A DNA stretch of 64,000 bases from Kineococcus sp. NBC_00420. GTDB taxonomy: Bacteria; Actinomycetota; Actinomycetes; Actinomycetales; Kineococcaceae. The notes beneath the pieces were generated by a model. It was not told the origin of the DNA, searched no databases, and saw nothing but the letters and a program-made list of their open reading frames with translations. The stretch covers positions 1 through 64,000 of the forward strand of contig NZ_CP107930.1 of the NCBI RefSeq assembly GCF_036021035.1. Direction: 5' to 3'. Both the position numbers and the translations under genes were made by a program. Every line of letters begins with the position of its first letter. Position 1 is the first letter of the stretch. Positions 43,991 to 52,468 of the stretch are shown piece after piece.

Positions 43991-44494
43991 CTACGGCTGG
44001 TCCGCTCGGCGGACCCAGCGAACCGCGCGAATGCCGTCCTGGGTCTGGCTGCGTCCATCGGGAGCGAAGCCGTGCTTGCGCATGAAGGCATGAGTACGGG
44101 GGTTGCGTTCCGCGACCCACCACACAGCTGACTGCCGCGGGTCCAGGACAGCGTTGAGCAGTGCTGGTCCTGCGCCAGAACCGTGGTGTAGCGCCTCGAC
44201 GTAGATCAGGTACAGCTGGCGGTCCTCGACTGCTTCGGGGTCCTCAGGCGGGCCGGACATGGCGACGCCGATGATGTGACCGTTCGCTTCCGCGACGGCA
44301 GCGTGGTTGTTGCTCCAGCGCTCGTCGGTCAGGGCCGCGGTCCAGAAGCCTTCTCGGGCCGCGGGGAGAGCGGGATCATCCAGTACCGAGTCAGGCATCG
44401 AACCGCGGTAGGTCTCCTGCCAGGAGGTGACATGGACTCGTGCCATCTGAGGCGCGTCGCTGGCCCGTGCGCGGCGAACGGTGACCCGAGACAT
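43991..44494 (-). CDS. GNAT-family N-acetyltransferase
   Basis: 167 aa, single GNAT domain. VTVRRARASDAPQMARVHVT is the typical N-terminus. The acetyl-CoA site is in YLIYVEALHHGSGAGPALLN (Q/R-x-x-G-x-G/A type), and AERNPRTHAFMRKHGF is the C-terminal helix-strand. The substrate is unknown; small-molecule detoxification is likely given the cassette-like setting. Confidence 0.88.
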   Translation of the reverse strand: MSRVTVRRARASDAPQMARVHVTSWQETYRGSMPDSVLDDPALPAAREGFWTAALTDERWSNNHAAVAEANGHIIGVAMSGPPEDPEAVEDRQLYLIYVEALHHGSGAGPALLNAVLDPRQSAVWWVAERNPRTHAFMRKHGFAPDGRSQTQDGIRAVRWVRRADQP

Positions 44495-44528
44495 CTCGTC
44501 ACTCTAGGAGCTCGACCATCGCCAGAAG

Positions 44529-44550
44529 CGCGCACAAGGCGGGATGACCG
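44529..44550 (+). repeat. Intergenic repeat locus 7
   Basis: CGCGCACAAGGCGGGATGACCG. The ATG in the repeat opens the longest frame of the next gene but is unlikely to be its start. Confidence 0.75.
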
Positions 44551-44585
44551 CGAACACGGCTCAAGCGATAGCTAGGGTCGAGCGG

Positions 44586-45110
44586 GTGCTGATCCGACCC
44601 GCTGTCCCCGACGATGCCGAGGCCATCGCAGAGGTGAACGCAGCAGCGTGGAAGGCGGCGTTCGCCGGGGTGGTCAGCGAGGAGTACCTCTCCAGTTACG
44701 ACGGCGCACCGCAGCGACGTCGGGAGGACCTGCTGACGATGTCCTCCGAAGCGGTCCAGTTCGTCGCCGAGGACGGGAATCGTGTCGTGGGGTGGCTGCT
44801 GGGGCACCCCAGCGAGGACGAGGACTGCCATCGGGGCAGCGTCTACGAGGTGCGGGCCTGCTACGTGGCCCCGACGCACTGGCGTGCCGGCGCGGGTCGC
44901 CGTCTGATGCAGCACCTGCTGACCGGCTTGGACCGCAGTCGGTGGCGGGAGGTGGTGCTCTGGACTCCTCGCGATACGGCACCGACGCGAGCGTTCTACG
45001 CCTCGCTCGGCTTTGAGTCGGATGGCAAGACCGCGGTCATGGACCGGCTGGGGCCGGTCCCCATCGTGCGACTGCGACGGACCCTCACCGAGGACGTAGC
45101 TGCCCTCTGA
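44586..45110 (+). CDS. GNAT-family N-acetyltransferase
   Basis: 174 aa from the GTG of VLIRPAVPDDAEAI; the earlier ATG lies inside the intergenic repeat. The core reads VRACYVAPTHWRAGAGRRLM, with the acetyl-CoA loop RAGAGRRL, and TRAFYASLGFESDG near the end. Distinct from its neighbour at 44.0-44.5 kb. The substrate is unknown. Confidence 0.88.
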   Translation: MLIRPAVPDDAEAIAEVNAAAWKAAFAGVVSEEYLSSYDGAPQRRREDLLTMSSEAVQFVAEDGNRVVGWLLGHPSEDEDCHRGSVYEVRACYVAPTHWRAGAGRRLMQHLLTGLDRSRWREVVLWTPRDTAPTRAFYASLGFESDGKTAVMDRLGPVPIVRLRRTLTEDVAAL

Positions 45111-45129
45111 CGAGCCGGGGGCCGCCCGG

Positions 45130-45154
45130 ATCGCGGGATGACCGGAAGATCGCC
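45130..45154 (+). repeat. Intergenic repeat locus 8 (short)
   Basis: ATCGCGGGATGACCGGAAGA followed by TCG. It lacks the CGCAC part of the core. Confidence 0.65.
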
Positions 45155-45216
45155 AGCAGGCGGTACGCGCAGGTGCGCAGAGCTGGCGGTCGTCCCGATG
45201 CGGGACGATGCCCTCC

Positions 45217-45618
45217 ATGGCGACGTTGACCCTGAGCGCGATCGAAGCCGCCGTGCGTGCGTCGTGGGGACCTGACACCCTCTTCGCTTCAGCTGACTAC
45301 ATGGCCCGCGGCAGCGGGCAGCCTTCGCGAGGTCAGTGCGGAACGACGGCCCTGCTCCTGCAGGCGCTGCTGGGCGGCGACCTGATGGTGGCCGACGTCG
45401 AGTACGAGGGCCGGGTGGAGGGCGTGCACTACTGGAACGTGACCGCTGGCGGGGTCGAGCTCGACCTGACACGAGACCAGTTCACTGACACTGAGTCGTT
45501 GATCAACGTGCGCCGGGTCACGACACGACGGAACCCTGACGGGCTTGGCGAGCGACCGTTCCAGCTGCTCCAGGAAAGAGTCACCGCCGCACTCCAGTCC
45601 AAGGCGTCATCGTCTTGA
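45217..45618 (+). CDS. YunG-like protein
   Basis: 133 aa from ATG (MATLTLSAIEAAVRASW); an ATG three codons earlier is also possible. RGQCGTTALLLQALLGGDLM, VEGVHYWNVTAGGVELDLTR and DQFTD match the YunG family, whose Cys and His suggest a papain-like fold. Its function is unknown even in Bacillus. It is the only gene in its unit. Confidence 0.8.
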   Translation: MATLTLSAIEAAVRASWGPDTLFASADYMARGSGQPSRGQCGTTALLLQALLGGDLMVADVEYEGRVEGVHYWNVTAGGVELDLTRDQFTDTESLINVRRVTTRRNPDGLGERPFQLLQERVTAALQSKASSS

Positions 45619-45660
45619 CCCCCGAGTGGACCAGCAGACCGAGAAGTCCGCAGCCACGTG

Positions 45661-45690
45661 CAGATCGCGGGATGACCGTGAAGTCTGCTG
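45661..45690 (+). repeat. Intergenic repeat locus 9
   Basis: CAGATCGCGGGATGACCGTG followed by AAGTC. Confidence 0.7.
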
Positions 45691-45752
45691 GTCAACCAGC
45701 GATGCCGTCGCCAGCACAAAGCCGTCGCCCTCCGGTGACGGCGTCCGCCACG

Positions 45753-46505
45753 ATGACGGACGTGGAACAGGTGGAGGTCGTCGTCGCCCATCAGGAGCGG
45801 GCGACCCTACGCGTCGGTGACATCTTCCTCAAGATCGATGCAGATCGAGCGCGCACCGACGTCGAGATGGCCGCGATGGCGCTGGCGCCGGTCCCCACAC
45901 CACAGGTCCTCTGGCGCAACCCTCCCGTCCTCGCCCTGGCCGCCATGCCGGGAGTAGCGCTGGGGCGCCTGGGACAACCCTCGACCGCATCGCCAGGCGC
46001 CTGGGCCGCGGCCGGTGCCGCCATCCGGCGACTGCACGATGCACCACTGCCTCCATGGCCCGGCCCGGACCTGGAGGAGATCGAGGCGGACCTCGACCGG
46101 CAGTGCCAGTGGCTCATCAGCAACGACGTGCTGCCCACCGACCTGGTCATGCGCAACCGGCGGGTTGCTGACTTCGCGCTGCGGGAGTGGATCCCGGTCT
46201 TCACCCACGGAGACCTGCAGCTCACCCACGTGTTCGTCGACGGGGATGAGGTCACGGGGGTGATCGACTGGTCCGAGGCGGCGCGAGGGGATGGGTTGTC
46301 CGACTTGGCCACCCTGACCCTTGGGCACGAGGAGCACCTACGGGACGTCGTCGCGGGCTACGGCTCGGCCGTGGACCTGGACCTGGACGTGGTCCGGGGC
46401 TGGTGGTCGGTGCGCAGCTTGTCGGCCATCCGGTGGCTGCTCGAGCACGGGTTCGACCCGTTCGCGCCAGGTTGTGAGGTCGATGTGCTCAAGGCGCAGA
46501 TGTGA
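45753..46505 (+). CDS. APH-type phosphotransferase
   Basis: 250 aa from ATG (MTDVEQVEVVVAHQ). The kinase fold shows the lysine strand GDIFLKIDAD, the Brenner-like catalytic motif VFTHGDLQLTHVFVD and the metal motif GVIDWSEAARGDGLSDLATL. Relatives phosphorylate aminoglycosides, homoserine-like alcohols or other small molecules; the substrate cannot be told from sequence. It could be a resistance-type cassette gene. Confidence 0.87.
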   Translation: MTDVEQVEVVVAHQERATLRVGDIFLKIDADRARTDVEMAAMALAPVPTPQVLWRNPPVLALAAMPGVALGRLGQPSTASPGAWAAAGAAIRRLHDAPLPPWPGPDLEEIEADLDRQCQWLISNDVLPTDLVMRNRRVADFALREWIPVFTHGDLQLTHVFVDGDEVTGVIDWSEAARGDGLSDLATLTLGHEEHLRDVVAGYGSAVDLDLDVVRGWWSVRSLSAIRWLLEHGFDPFAPGCEVDVLKAQM

Positions 46506-46599
46506 CTTCCTCCACGTCAGGCAGCAGCCCGCTCGTGACGGCGATCCTCGTTCAGCTGTTGGTCCGATGCCCCAACCGTCAAGAACAAGACGTCCTGGC

Positions 46600-46642
46600 C
46601 AGCGGGATGACTGTGCGCTCCGCACACGAGACGAGATGATCG
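46600..46642 (+). repeat. Intergenic repeat locus 10 (degenerate)
   Basis: CAGCGGGATGACTGTGCGCT, then CCGCACACGAGACGAGATGA, which looks like a second mutated copy. Confidence 0.7.
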
Positions 46643-46733
46643 ACCGTCAGCCTGTCCGAGAATTCGCTCGAGACGTGCCAGGCGCAGTCGACACTGTCGT
46701 AAGTGGACTGGTCTCTTGGTGGAGGGGTGGCGT

Positions 46734-47129
46734 GTGGACGACTCAGTAGCGCCAGGTAGGACGCGGTGGGACGGGACTCAGTGGGACCGACCAGTCGATG
46801 ACTCCCTGATCTTTCGGCCCGCCCCGATCACCGACATGCTGACCGGCGAGCCGATGGGACCCCCTTGGAAGGGCACCATGCAGGTCGTCGAACTAGCCAC
46901 CGGGCGTTACTGGGCAGCGTGGACCGATGCTGGCGACCGCATCGAGAAGGAAAACAAAGCCTTCGCGGTGCAGGTCTTCGTGCAGGTGAACACGGCAGCG
47001 GAGTACCTGCCTGTTCGTATGTTCGACGGAACCTTCATTGAGATCCGCCAATGGATCCGTGACGTCCGTACCCAGGAGCAGTTGCATCGGCCGAGTGTGC
47101 CTACGCGAGTGAGCAGGCGACCCCGGTGA
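46734..47129 (+). CDS. Hypothetical protein
   Basis: 131 aa from GTG, 6 bases after GGAGGGG. A soluble protein; central sequence MQVVELATGRYWAAWTDAGD and KAFAVQVFVQVNTAAEYLPV. No family is recognised. The strong ribosome-binding site and sensible composition support it being real. Confidence 0.68.
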   Translation: MDDSVAPGRTRWDGTQWDRPVDDSLIFRPAPITDMLTGEPMGPPWKGTMQVVELATGRYWAAWTDAGDRIEKENKAFAVQVFVQVNTAAEYLPVRMFDGTFIEIRQWIRDVRTQEQLHRPSVPTRVSRRPR

Positions 47130-47165
47130 TCTTGTGTTGTCGTCGCCGTCATCTAGCCCGACGAC

Positions 47166-47200
47166 TGCGCGCACACCGCGGGATGACCGTGAATTCGTCG
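47166..47200 (+). repeat. Intergenic repeat locus 11
   Basis: CGCGCACACCGCGGGATGAC then CGTGAATTCGTCG. Confidence 0.8.
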
Positions 47201-47278
47201 CCTCGGTGGGACGCTGCTGTCGGATCCACCGGGCACACTCCTGGGCATGATCTTCGGTGGGCTCGTAGGGGGTGCTTC

Positions 47279-48133
47279 GTGGTGATCGACCTTCGGGATG
47301 TGGCCGCCCCACCGTGGGAAGAGGACCTGTTGGTCACTGCCCGCCCCAAGGGAGTCGTGGACGTGTGGTCACTGGTGCGCGGTGCGCGCTGCGCCACGTT
47401 CGAGACGGTCTAGGGATCCGGCGGCGGCTGGCGGGGAGCACTCGTGCCCGGGGAGCGCCCTGTGGTGGTGGCTGGTGCGTGGGAGCGCCACGGCGTGTGC
47501 GGGTACGACCTGATGGGAAAGCGGCTGTGGCAGGACCGCAGCCGCACGAACGTGCAAGCCGTGACGGCCGTGGCTGACGGTCGGGTGGTCGTGACACACC
47601 TCCGCAGAGCCACGCGCGTGCTGGATGCAGCCTCAGGGGAGGAGGTGCGTTCACTGCGTGGGGCGTTGCAGGTGTTCGCAGTGCGCGCAGACATGACGCT
47701 GGTGGTAGGCAGCGACTGGTGCCGTCTGCTGAACGGGTCGCTGGATCCACTGGGGTCCCGGGTTGGGACGTCCGGGGGTGGGCTCGTGTCTGCGGCCACC
47801 GACGGTGAGCATCTGGCGGTCGCCGAGGTTGGGGGGCCGTTGCGGATCGTTGACCCTGACGGACGGGAACGAGCGAGGGTGGCCGACCACTTCCGTCATG
47901 TCCTGCACGACCCGGTGACGAAGACCTGGGTCGCAGTCCACGAGACCATCGAGGGGAAGAACTCGCTGCTTCGGTTCAGCCACGACGGGGAGGTCCTGGA
48001 GCGACGTCCTTGGGACCGCGTCGGCGGCACCGCGACGATGCGCGGAGGCCGAACGTTGGTCTTGATCACGACTGAAGGCGTGCAGGTCGTGAACTGCGCG
48101 GACTGGGGTGTGCGAGGGCTTGAGGCGACGTGA
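47279..48133 (+). pseudogene. Beta-propeller-like gene with in-frame stop
   Basis: The frame starts at GTG after AGGGGG (VVIDLRDVAAPPWEEDLLVT, VVDVWSLVRGARCATFETV), meets TAG at 47411-47413, and continues in the same frame as GERPVVVAGAWERHGVCGYD through WD40/PQQ-like repeats to 48133. Similar proteins read straight through this point, so an amber mutation or a sequencing error is likely. Alternatively the second part is expressed alone from the GTG at 47444. Confidence 0.7.
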
Positions 48134-48235
48134 GCCTGGGTGCCGTGCAGCCCGTGGCATCGCCACAGGCTGACGGCTGCGCCTGCTATCACCATCGGCC
48201 AGCTCGCCACCTCAGCGCATCGCTCTCTCTTCGAC

Positions 48236-48294
48236 ATGATCGCGACGTCGCGACCGCTGACGACAGCGCTCACAAGGCGGGATGACCGTGCGCT
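48236..48294 (+). repeat. Intergenic repeat locus 12
   Basis: Left half ATGATCGCGACGTCGCGACC, right core CACAAGGCGGGATGACCGTG. Confidence 0.82.
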
Positions 48295-48393
48295 TGCCCA
48301 CCCGACGACGGCGTCAACTCACCACCGGCTTCGATACCGGAGATGCAACCTCAAGAGATGGCTGCGGCGTATCAGCATGTGAGGGGGTGAGTA

Positions 48394-48966
48394 GTGAGCG
48401 CAGACAGCGAGACGTCCTTCGACGACTTCGCCGTGACGGCGATGCCGCGGCTACGGCGGGTCGCCTACGCCTGGTGCCACGACTGGCACCACAGCGAAGA
48501 CGTCGTGCAGGACACCATGGAACGCGTCTATGCCGCCTGGCCTCGAGTACGTCGTGGCGGGCAGGAGTACGCCTACGCCCGTACCACCTTGGTACGCCGA
48601 CTGATCTCGGAGAACCGCCGCGCCTGGCGACGCCACGAGAGCAGCGCGGTGGACGAGGAGACGTTCAACGCCGCCGCCGACGTCCATCCGATACCGGACA
48701 CTGCCGCGGACAGTGCCGCGCGTTTGGACACCACCGACCTGCTCGCCCGCCTGCCGCTGCGCCAACGTGCTGTGGCGGTGCTGCGTTTCGTGGAGGAGCT
48801 GCCGGTGGCGCAAGTGGCCGAGCTGCTGGGGTGCTCACAAGGGACGGTGAAAAGCCAGGCCCACCACGCCCGCACCGCCTTACGCGCAGCGGGCCTGGTC
48901 CAGGCCGCCCCGGTGAGCACCGCCGTTGAGGAGCAGCCACCACCGAGCACGCATCGAGGAGGGTGA
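48394..48966 (+). CDS. SigE-family ECF sigma factor
   Basis: 190 aa from GTG after GAGGGGGTGAG. Region 2 reads DWHHSEDVVQDTMERVYAAW and region 4 reads RQRAVAVLRFVEELPVAQVA with LLGCSQGTVKSQAHHARTAL. The RQRAVxVLRY-like block is typical of the SigE-type group of actinobacterial ECF factors. Its stop overlaps the next gene (GTGA), whose membrane protein is probably its regulator. This is one of only a few two-gene units in the array. Confidence 0.92.
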   Translation: MSADSETSFDDFAVTAMPRLRRVAYAWCHDWHHSEDVVQDTMERVYAAWPRVRRGGQEYAYARTTLVRRLISENRRAWRRHESSAVDEETFNAAADVHPIPDTAADSAARLDTTDLLARLPLRQRAVAVLRFVEELPVAQVAELLGCSQGTVKSQAHHARTALRAAGLVQAAPVSTAVEEQPPPSTHRGG

Positions 48967-49628
48967 GCATGATCGAGCAGTTCGAGGAGTCGCCAGGTGA
49001 TGCAGGGGTGGAGGCGCAACTGCGCCGGGACCTGCAGGCCCGTCCCGCACCGACCTACACCCCTGACCTGCAGGCGGTGAAGCGCAGGGGTAAGCGCCGG
49101 CGCCGCCGTGCGCAGGTCCTGCCTGCCGTCGTGGTGCTAGCTGTCGTGGGCCTTGGGACCGCCGCGGTCAGCTCAGGAGCGTTGACGGGGCGAGAGGGGG
49201 CCGTCAGAGTCGTCTCGGCTCACGGCGCGGGAAGTGACTCTGCGGGCAGAGACCTCCCGGCGTGGTGTCAGGGCGGCAGCATCACCTACGACTCCGATGG
49301 CAGCGGCTACTCCAGCCCGGAACTGGCGGTGCAGTACCTCATCGATGTCTCCGACTCCCAGGAAGAGCACCTCAAGGCCCAGCCGAGGTCGGCTGAGATC
49401 GACAATGCCCTCGTCCAGAACTCCGCCGTCTTGGGGGTGTTGCACGCGGTGCAGGAGGAGGCTTCGAGGCTGGGTGTCGACCGGGTGCGCCGAGACGGTG
49501 CTGTCGTGGTTCGCGATGAGGACGGTAAGACCGTCGCGCAGGCCCGGTTTGTTGAGGTTCAGCCCAGCCAGTGGAACGTTGCGACGCTCAGCTTCTCGGC
49601 CCCGGTTGTGTCTGAGTGCAGTCAGTAG
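48963..49628 (+). CDS. Single-TM protein, probable anti-sigma partner
   Basis: 221 aa from GTG, or 219 from the ATG at 48969, which has GGAGGG in front. An acidic cytosolic N-terminus of about 55 residues ends in KRRGKRRRRRAQ. One membrane segment follows (VLPAVVVLAVVGLGTAAVSS), then an outside domain with two cysteines (PAWCQGG, VVSECSQ). No zinc finger is seen. The overlap with the SigE-type gene suggests control of that factor. Confidence 0.8.
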   Translation: MSMIEQFEESPGDAGVEAQLRRDLQARPAPTYTPDLQAVKRRGKRRRRRAQVLPAVVVLAVVGLGTAAVSSGALTGREGAVRVVSAHGAGSDSAGRDLPAWCQGGSITYDSDGSGYSSPELAVQYLIDVSDSQEEHLKAQPRSAEIDNALVQNSAVLGVLHAVQEEASRLGVDRVRRDGAVVVRDEDGKTVAQARFVEVQPSQWNVATLSFSAPVVSECSQ

Positions 49629-49789
49629 CGTGGTCTACGACACGCCATCCGAGGGGCGTGGCTCGTGGCCATCCTGGCGGCCACTTTCGTACCCCTGGGT
49701 GCGGCGTCCCTCGTGAGGAGGAGCCGTCGAGGCAGGTAGGTGGTCGTCCGACAGCGATCACTCGCTCTTCGCCACGAGCGAGAAGTTGC

Positions 49790-49832
49790 CCGCCGCCGGC
49801 GACGGCGCATACAACGCGGGATGGCCGTACGG
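49790..49832 (+). repeat. Intergenic repeat locus 13
   Basis: GGCGCATACAACGCGGGATG then GCCGTACGGTCC; one base of the core is changed. Confidence 0.75.
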
Positions 49833-49858
49833 TCCCTGCGTCTTGAGAGGGTGGCCTC

Positions 49859-50068
49859 GTGAACGAGATCAAAGCTTGGCTCCCCGCGATAGTTGGCGCC
49901 ATCGCGGCCGTTCTGGGAGCTGTTCTGGGACTCGTGGTGGCGCTCATCGTCCCGTCGGCACCCGGTTGGCTCCTCCCGGTCCTCATAGCCGCTTTCGGCA
50001 TCGGGCTCGGTGCTCTGGCTGGCGTGACTACTCGCCGCAGGCTCCAGTCAGGTCGCAGCAGGACTTAG
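49859..50068 (+). CDS. Small two-TM membrane protein
   Basis: 69 aa from GTG after GAGAGGGTGG. Two hydrophobic segments (IVGAIAAVLGAVLGLVVALI and WLLPVLIAAFGIGLGALAGV) and a basic C-terminal tail. No family is assigned; it is too small for more. Confidence 0.62.
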   Translation: MNEIKAWLPAIVGAIAAVLGAVLGLVVALIVPSAPGWLLPVLIAAFGIGLGALAGVTTRRRLQSGRSRT

Positions 50069-50100
50069 CCGGGGTGCTGTGGACTCCGCCGACGAGATTC

Positions 50101-50134
50101 GAGCGCGCACCGCGGGATGACCGTGCGCTCCGCG
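50101..50134 (+). repeat. Intergenic repeat locus 14
   Basis: Consensus core followed by CGCTCCGCG, between convergent genes. Confidence 0.82.
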
Positions 50135-50165
50135 ACGCTGTACTGGAACCTTGTCGAGTGTCGGC

Positions 50166-50834
50166 TCAGCGCAGCAGGACGGGATGGGCCAGGTTGTTGT
50201 TGTCCAGGACGTGGGTGGCCTGTTGCTGCGGTGTGGCGTCGCGGATGTACAACATCTGGCCCTCGACGTAGCGGCGGTTCGAGGCAGCAGCGGGATCGGG
50301 TGAACCGGAGCCGTCGCGTTCTGCGCAGCGCCGCAAGGTGGTGGCCCGGTCGACCTGCAGCCACAGTGACCACGTCCAACGCCCGCGCAGCTCGTGGCGG
50401 TGCAGGAAGATCCCGTCGACGACCAAGATGGTGCCGGGCGTGGCTTGCTGCTGCTTGGCGAGGTGGACGGTGTCAGTGCGGGCGTCGAAGACGTGGGTGC
50501 GATGCCGGCCGTGACCGCCAGCGGCGAAGGGGTCGAGCAGTTGCTCCTGGAGGGCGGCCAGGTCGTAGGAGTCGCGGTAGAAGCCTTCGGGGTCGCTCGG
50601 CCCGCGGGTGTGGCGGTGGGCGCGAGGATGGTGGAAGCCGTCGATGGAGGCGTGAACCACCGTGCGGCCCCGCCGGCGCAGGACGGCGGTGAGCTCACCG
50701 GCGAGAACGCTCTTGCCGGCTCCGTCGACGCCGTCGATGCCGAGGCGGACGTAGGGATCGGTGGGTAGGGCCTCGACCTCGGTGGCCAGCTGTTCGAGTA
50801 GGGCTTGACGGGATGGGCTGGCCGGTGGCTGCAC
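50166..50834 (-). CDS. Uridine-kinase-like P-loop NTPase
   Basis: 222 aa. Walker A GIDGVDGAGKSVLAGEL, the base-binding strand VVHASIDGFHHPRAHRHTRG, and Walker B-like TILVVDGIFLHRHELRGRW are typical of the uridine kinase/phosphoribulokinase group common in actinobacteria. It probably phosphorylates a nucleoside or related small molecule. Single gene in its unit. Confidence 0.88.
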   Translation of the reverse strand: MQPPASPSRQALLEQLATEVEALPTDPYVRLGIDGVDGAGKSVLAGELTAVLRRRGRTVVHASIDGFHHPRAHRHTRGPSDPEGFYRDSYDLAALQEQLLDPFAAGGHGRHRTHVFDARTDTVHLAKQQQATPGTILVVDGIFLHRHELRGRWTWSLWLQVDRATTLRRCAERDGSGSPDPAAASNRRYVEGQMLYIRDATPQQQATHVLDNNNLAHPVLLR

Positions 50835-50854
50835 GTTGGTGAGTTTGCCTGGTG

Positions 50855-50876
50855 GCGTCGCCGCGGGATGACTCGG
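50855..50876 (+). repeat. Intergenic repeat locus 15 (degenerate)
   Basis: CGTCGCCGCGGGATGACTCG; the right end of the core is changed. Confidence 0.62.
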
Positions 50877-50924
50877 AACTGCGGGAACGGCCCTTCGGAC
50901 AGTGTGCCCTGCGAGGCTTCACTC

Positions 50925-51017
50925 GTGAAAGACGTTCGAGTCTGGGGGGCTCTCATCGTGGTTGGGCTCATCCTCGTTCTGGTGTGGGTGGGGCGGCACG
51001 GTGGCTCCGCCACGTAG
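50925..51017 (+). CDS. 30-aa single-TM microprotein
   Basis: GTG start 9 bases after GAGG. The whole product is VKDVRVWGALIVVG, a hydrophobic run, then VWVGRHGGSAT: one membrane helix with short tails. It alone occupies the unit between repeat loci 15 and 16, which argues that it is a real cargo gene. Confidence 0.5.
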   Translation: MKDVRVWGALIVVGLILVLVWVGRHGGSAT

Positions 51018-51030
51018 AGGCGATCTACCG

Positions 51031-51060
51031 CCTGACCGCGGGATGACCGTGAAGTCGTCA
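51031..51060 (+). repeat. Intergenic repeat locus 16
   Basis: CCTGACCGCGGGATGACCGT then GAAGTCGTC. Confidence 0.78.
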
Positions 51061-51077
51061 CCGACCAGACTCAGCTC

Positions 51078-51863
51078 ATGACGTGGCACCAGCAACTGCT
51101 CGACATAGCGCGGCAAGCGGCCCTCGACGACGAGCAGGTGATCGAACTTCGCGTGCACGGCTCGGCCGCTGACCCGGCCGCCGAACTGCTGGACGTTTGG
51201 AGTGACGTCGACCTTGCGGTCCTGCTCGATCCGGCCGCTGACGCCACCTTTGCCGCTGCCTGGCCGACACTTTTCGGTGAGCCCTGGGCTCTGACCCGCC
51301 ACCAGGACGGGGAGCTGCACGTGCAGCGCGTGGTCTACGACGACGGCCGGCGTCTAGACCTGGTCTCGTCGTCCGAACCGACGGTTCTACCGATTGGTCG
51401 GCTGCTGCACCAACGGTCCTCGACCCTTCCACAGCAGGTGCCGTTCGCGAAGCCTGGTGACTCCGGCCCCAACGTCACGCGCGTCAGTGCGGTGGCGGAT
51501 GAGGTGATGGACGTCCGGTTCACCGCGGCGTTGGCGGTGGTGAAGCTGGCTCGCGCGGACCTGCTCATCGGTTTCCACCTGGGTCTGGAGCTGGTGCGGT
51601 GCTGCCTGGTGCAGGCGATGGTGCTGCGAGATCGGGACACAGGGACGAGCAGCCACCGTTTCGGCGGTCCGCGCAACGAGGCTGTCGCTCAGCTGGAGGC
51701 GGTGCGTCGGCATCCATGGACTGCGGCCGGTGGCATCGCCCTGGTCTTGGAAGCGGCTCAGGTCTACGACGACTTGGCGGTGCAGTTGGAGCCCGGCTAC
51801 GTCTCGGACTGGTCAGGTCTGCACGCGCTGGCGCAGCAGGCGTACACCCACCTCAACGCTTGA
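51078..51863 (+). CDS. Nucleotidyltransferase-domain protein
   Basis: 261 aa from ATG. The NTase motif hG[S/G]-x(n)-DxD is seen in ELRVHGSAADPAAELLDVWS followed by DVDLAVLL. The C-terminal helical half (VKLARADLLIGFHLGLELVR) resembles lincosamide and aminoglycoside nucleotidyltransferases. It may adenylylate a small molecule; resistance is possible but not shown. Confidence 0.85.
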   Translation: MTWHQQLLDIARQAALDDEQVIELRVHGSAADPAAELLDVWSDVDLAVLLDPAADATFAAAWPTLFGEPWALTRHQDGELHVQRVVYDDGRRLDLVSSSEPTVLPIGRLLHQRSSTLPQQVPFAKPGDSGPNVTRVSAVADEVMDVRFTAALAVVKLARADLLIGFHLGLELVRCCLVQAMVLRDRDTGTSSHRFGGPRNEAVAQLEAVRRHPWTAAGGIALVLEAAQVYDDLAVQLEPGYVSDWSGLHALAQQAYTHLNA

Positions 51864-51870
51864 CCGTCAA

Positions 51871-51893
51871 CGACCACAACGCGGGATGAGCAG
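51871..51893 (+). repeat. Intergenic repeat locus 17 (degenerate)
   Basis: CGACCACAACGCGGGATGAG; the sequence after GATGA diverges. Confidence 0.65.
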
Positions 51894-51951
51894 TACATCG
51901 GGCGGGTGACGACTGCCCTGGTTACTTCCGGAATCTGGCACGGTCAGGGTC

Positions 51952-52398
51952 GTGGACTCGCGATCTCGGTCAAGGCCCAAGGTGACGCCCGCCTGGCAGG
52001 TGGTTGCTCGCGCCTTCCTCGGCCTCTTCGCCCTGCTCAGCGCAGCCGAGAGACTCACCGATCACGAGGGTGCAGGCGACTACTTCTTCGGTGTGCTCGG
52101 AGTGGTCGTCGGCGTCTACTTCATCGCGCAGGTCGTCGTGGACGTGCGCCGCCGATTCCGCCGTGATCCTGCTTCAACTCAGGACGAGGCTGATGAGCGT
52201 CGACACTCCCTGGACGCCGTACGGTCGATGACCCCGGAGCGCATCCAGGGCCTGGTCCAAGAGCACCGGGTTGACGTGAGCGGGCCGGGGGGTCGCATCG
52301 TGGTGATCAAGTTGGTGCGTCGTGTTGATCCGCGGTTGAGCTTGGTCGAGGCCAAGACGGCGGTGGATGACTGGTTCGCGGGAACGAGCAGCGACTGA
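51952..52398 (+). CDS. Membrane protein with L7/L12-C-terminal-like domain
   Basis: 148 aa from GTG. Two hydrophobic segments (VVARAFLGLFALLSA, DYFFGVLGVVVGVYFIAQVV) and a cytosolic tail. The end, IVVIKLVRRVDPRLSLVEAK followed by TAVDDW, resembles the ribosomal L7/L12 C-terminal fold, a module found alone in several actinobacterial membrane proteins. The role is unknown. The start is uncertain (weak ribosome-binding site). Confidence 0.7.
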   Translation: MDSRSRSRPKVTPAWQVVARAFLGLFALLSAAERLTDHEGAGDYFFGVLGVVVGVYFIAQVVVDVRRRFRRDPASTQDEADERRHSLDAVRSMTPERIQGLVQEHRVDVSGPGGRIVVIKLVRRVDPRLSLVEAKTAVDDWFAGTSSD

Positions 52399-52438
52399 GC
52401 GCAGCACCTCCGACAGGCTTGGGCGCCCGTGCTCGATG

Positions 52439-52462
52439 TCGTGACCGCGACGTCGCGCGGCG
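52439..52462 (+). repeat. Intergenic repeat locus 18 (left half only)
   Basis: GTGACCGCGACGTCGCGCGG without a following GGGATGACCG core, in the shortest gap of the array (70 bp). Confidence 0.6.
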
Positions 52463-52468
52463 AGAAAC

